From contig JBAROU010000241.1 in the NCBI GenBank assembly GCA_049642385.1, positions 1 through 15,094 on the forward strand: a stretch of 15,094 bases of DNA, given 5' to 3'. Of the stretch, positions 13,283 to 15,094 are shown piece by piece. The first letter of the stretch is position 1, and each line of letters begins with the position of its first letter. Source of the stretch: JBAROU01 sp049642385 (GTDB lineage: Bacteria; Chloroflexota; Dehalococcoidia; DSTF01; RBG-16-68-14). Under the pieces are notes generated by a model. That model worked only from the letters and a program-made list of their open reading frames with translations, searched no databases and was not told the origin of the DNA. A program made the translations under genes and the position numbers.

Positions 13283-13792
13283 TTAGAGTGTATCGTCGGC
13301 GGCCTTCAAGGCCAGCGCGCCTTCGTCCCCCGTGTCATCGTCCGCCGAGCGGATCAACTCGACGACGCGCGCGGTCGAGCCCGCATCGGCGGCCAGGCGC
13401 GCGCCCAACTCCGAGTGGTGGCGGCAGCGATAGAGCGCCGGGCGCCAGCCCGGGGCGTCGCTCGGCGTAGCAAGGCGGTCGAGCAGGCCCGGCGCGCCCG
13501 CATCGAGCAGAACGTACGCGACGCGGTGCCACAACGCGATGCGGCCCTTCCCAACGTCGTGCAGCAACGCCGCGACGAGCAGGTCGCGCGCGGCTTGGCC
13601 CTGCTCACGCAGGCGGCTGTAGACCTCCAGGCCGTGCTGTTGATCGCGCGTCGTCATCGATTCGAACAGCGCGCGCTCGCCGTCGCTCAGGAGCGCGTAC
13701 GCGTCGTCGCGCGCGCCGATGTCGATGCGAGGGCGCAGCGAGCCGACGAACTGGCGGCTGCGGTACACGGCGCGCTCGAAGGCTTCCATCAT
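13283..13792 (-). CDS. HD-domain protein (putative metal-dependent phosphohydrolase)
   Basis: 169-residue protein with an HD domain: QQHGLEVYSRL (first His, 53), LLVAALLHDVGKG (71-83; His78-Asp79, the HD pair), HHSELGARLA and a terminal LIRSADDDTG with the last Asp, the layout of metal-dependent phosphohydrolases. HD proteins hydrolyse nucleotides or cyclic nucleotides among others; the substrate is not evident. Two tandem ATGs are possible: 13792 overlaps the M50 stop by four bases, while 13789 keeps a six-base spacer from AGGAGG and overlaps by one base; the second has the better spacing. The gene sits between the M50 protease and tyrA, so co-transcription with aromatic-amino-acid genes is expected. 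Confidence 0.85.
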   Translation of the reverse strand: MMEAFERAVYRSRQFVGSLRPRIDIGARDDAYALLSDGERALFESMTTRDQQHGLEVYSRLREQGQAARDLLVAALLHDVGKGRIALWHRVAYVLLDAGAPGLLDRLATPSDAPGWRPALYRCRHHSELGARLAADAGSTARVVELIRSADDDTGDEGALALKAADDTL

Positions 13793-14472
13793 TGGCCTCC
13801 TGTAAGGATACCTGCAATGCGATCGACGGCGGGCAACAAGATCTCTTGAAACGGGCTCACGCCAATCAGATACGGCATGAATAAGAGGATCATGAGGATG
13901 GGCATGCCGTATTGCTCAGTCTTCACGAAGGATCGGGCGAGATCTATTGGCAGTATACCCACCGCTACTTTGAAGCCATCGAGCGGCGCGATTGGCAGCA
14001 GATTGAACAGCGCCAAGATGACATTGAGAAGAATGCTGAAACTCAGGAAGAGCCCAACATAGTCTCCTGATGTCCACCCCAGCGTGCTGCTAAAGGGTGC
14101 GTGCCATTCCACCACGCCGAACCGAATTGGAGCTGCCAGCGCTGCCGCTATGACAAGGTTCGAGATGGGGCCGCACGCTGCGACCGTTGCCATGCCCATC
14201 CGTCCATTTCGCAAGGCCATCGGGTTCACCGGGGTGGGCTTGCCCCAGCCAAACCCTGCGATCAACAACAACACGGTGCCAAACGGATCGAGATGCACCG
14301 CTGGGTTGAGCGAGACGCGGCCCAGCCGGCGCGCTGTCTGGTCGCCAAGCGCACTGGCGCTCAGCGCGTGGCTGAACTCATGAAGCGAGATGCCAAGCAA
14401 CACGAGGACCACGGCGCCGAAGAGCGCAAGGAATTCCGCGAATCCGTCACTTTGCAAGAGGTAATAGAGCAA
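13789..14472 (-). CDS. Site-2-type (M50) membrane metalloprotease
   Basis: Integral membrane protease of 227 residues in the compact M50 group without a PDZ domain. The first membrane helix (15-35) contains the zinc motif HEFSH (31-35, HExxH with Glu32 catalytic). GFGWGKPTPVNPMALRNG (73-90) and GPISNLVIA (101-109) are typical of the group, and NLLPIAPLDG (157-166) carries the third zinc ligand Asp165 in an NPDG-like setting. Such proteases cut transmembrane substrates. The start is TTG at 14472, since a stop lies four codons upstream in frame; an internal TTG at codon 6 is an alternative. AGG is about eight bases before, a weak site. An extended -10 promoter precedes it, making it the probable first gene of the long operon. 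Confidence 0.9.
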   Translation of the reverse strand: MLYYLLQSDGFAEFLALFGAVVLVLLGISLHEFSHALSASALGDQTARRLGRVSLNPAVHLDPFGTVLLLIAGFGWGKPTPVNPMALRNGRMGMATVAACGPISNLVIAAALAAPIRFGVVEWHAPFSSTLGWTSGDYVGLFLSFSILLNVILALFNLLPIAPLDGFKVAVGILPIDLARSFVKTEQYGMPILMILLFMPYLIGVSPFQEILLPAVDRIAGILTGGQ

Positions 14473-14501
14473 GAGAGGAACCTATGCTGTCGTTACCAGG
14501 C

Positions 14502-14510
14502 AGTATAGCA
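14502..14510 (-). promoter_or_regulatory. Extended -10 promoter of the M50-HD-tyrA-aroA operon
   Basis: Minus strand TGC-TATACT (TGn plus five of six -10 bases). No good -35 exists at normal distance, which is tolerated with an extended -10. The start would be about 23 bases before the TTG at 14472. It precedes the first of nine minus-strand genes. Confidence 0.5.
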
Positions 14511-14544
14511 GGTGGGTGCCGCGAGGCCTGCGTTCGCAACGTGG

Positions 14545-14575
14545 GGATACCCCGTGAAGCACGAACGGGGTATCC
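14545..14575 (-). terminator. Strong hairpin, probable terminator without a U-tract
   Basis: Perfect 11-bp inverted repeat GGATACCCCGT / ACGGGGTATCC around a 9-base loop. It lies 24 bases after the stop of the right-edge gene on the minus strand and before the operon promoter, the right place for a terminator. No run of T follows on either strand, so it may be a non-canonical terminator or an mRNA-stabilising or protein-binding hairpin. Confidence 0.5.
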
Positions 14576-14599
14576 AGGCGAGAGGTGGTGTGCCGTCGG

Positions 14600-15094
14600 C
14601 TACGGCACGGGCAGCAGCTTTGACCCTTGTGTCTGGCTCGGATTGGTTGGCGCGTCCTGCTTCGTCCTGCACGTCCGCAGGTCGAGGGTGTTGGTCAGCA
14701 GATCGCACGTCAGGTCATCAAGCCTCGAAGGTACCGGTGTGGGCACGATGTCGTCCGGCTTGGGCAGGATGTTCACGGGCCGTAGCGTCGGCGTCGGCTT
14801 CACTCGGTCGGTCACATCCTTGACGTCTGGCAGCAGTTGGGTGGTGTCCTGCGTCTGGCTGGCATCGGTGGGCGGCTGGCTGCCGGAATCACCGGTGCCT
14901 GGCTCGTCCGCGTTCGAAGTGTCCATGGCGTCGGCGCGACCGTCCGCAGGCTGTTCGATGTCATCGCCGTCGCTGCCGTTGCCATCGCGCCGATCGTCGG
15001 GGCGGCTGGCGGGCGGCGATGCGTCCTCGTCCGCTTCGGGGCGGTCGTCGATGATGCGCAGCGTCGAGAGGGCAGCGTGGGCAGGCCCGAATCC
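14600..15094 (-). CDS. Asp/Pro/Thr-rich low-complexity protein (5' end beyond window)
   Basis: An open frame enters from the right edge (GFGPAHAALSTLRIIDDRPE) and runs 164 residues to TAG without a break; a Met at 14926 is internal and need not be the start. The visible part is rich in Asp, Pro, Thr, Gly and Ser, with acidic stretches (DRRDGNGSDGDDIEQ) and a run of T-P/P-T pairs (VKPTPTLRPVN, VPTPVP), so it is probably disordered. Two cysteines lie 13 residues apart near the end (DLTC...LRTC). No domain is recognised. It may be the C-terminal tail of a membrane-anchored protein such as an anti-sigma factor or an extracellular protein, but that is speculation. Codon use looks like that of its neighbours. 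Confidence 0.65.
   Translation of the reverse strand, partial: GFGPAHAALSTLRIIDDRPEADEDASPPASRPDDRRDGNGSDGDDIEQPADGRADAMDTSNADEPGTGDSGSQPPTDASQTQDTTQLLPDVKDVTDRVKPTPTLRPVNILPKPDDIVPTPVPSRLDDLTCDLLTNTLDLRTCRTKQDAPTNPSQTQGSKLLPVP

Noticed and set aside
12190..13470. Plus-strand open frame of 426 codons opposite tyrA and the HD gene
   Set aside because: Antisense shadow in GC-rich DNA; the minus-strand frames carry conserved catalytic motifs and ribosome-binding sites.

Overview
The window is a high-GC bacterial chromosome segment, densely packed with genes that mostly lie on the minus strand in tight, translationally coupled runs. The gene content (ScpB, a YlxP/DUF503 protein, RemA/DUF370 next to guanylate kinase, an AmaP/Asp23-like membrane protein, a class II-like EPSP synthase) points to a Gram-positive-type or Chloroflexota-type bacterium rather than a proteobacterium. 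High-GC Chloroflexota is my best guess, by inference only. No rRNA, tRNA, CRISPR array, insertion sequence or prophage was seen.

Region 1 (1-4156, minus strand, read right to left): an AmaP-like membrane protein, scpB (overlapping it by 50 nt), a DUF503/YlxP protein, a DsbA/FrnE-like thiol oxidoreductase, an acyl-CoA dehydrogenase, and an adenosine-deaminase-family enzyme cut by the left edge. A good sigma70-type promoter at 4260-4287 drives the first genes. A second, extended -10 promoter just before the DsbA-like gene suggests a nearly leaderless transcript.

Region 2 (4157-7354, mixed strands): an isolated plus-strand class I methyltransferase; a 41-residue zinc-ribbon protein on the minus strand; a 38-codon putative membrane microprotein; a two-domain VOC/glyoxalase-fold protein; and a plus-strand VTT/DedA-like membrane protein. 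The zinc-ribbon gene is the most unusual item. Its promoter carries a perfect GAAC-N4-GTTC (Gram-positive LexA/SOS-type) box between -35 and -10 and a one-mismatch copy just downstream. The protein resembles the C-terminal zinc ribbon of class II (B12-dependent) ribonucleotide reductase.

Region 3 (7359-14472, minus strand): a long likely operon transcribed from an extended -10 promoter at 14502-14510: M50 site-2-type metalloprotease, HD-domain protein, tyrA, aroA, remA, gmk, thrB, an RDD membrane protein, then lysC after a 74-nt gap. It joins the end of the shikimate/tyrosine pathway, the first and a later step of the aspartate-family pathway, GMP phosphorylation, and a regulatory DNA-binding protein. 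LysC contains an internal start with its own Shine-Dalgarno, suggesting separate alpha and beta subunits. AroA has alanine at the position equivalent to E. coli Gly96, a position known to affect glyphosate sensitivity.

Region 4 (14473-15094): promoter DNA, a strong 11-bp hairpin, and the C-terminal part of an Asp/Pro/Thr-rich, probably disordered protein that runs off the right edge.
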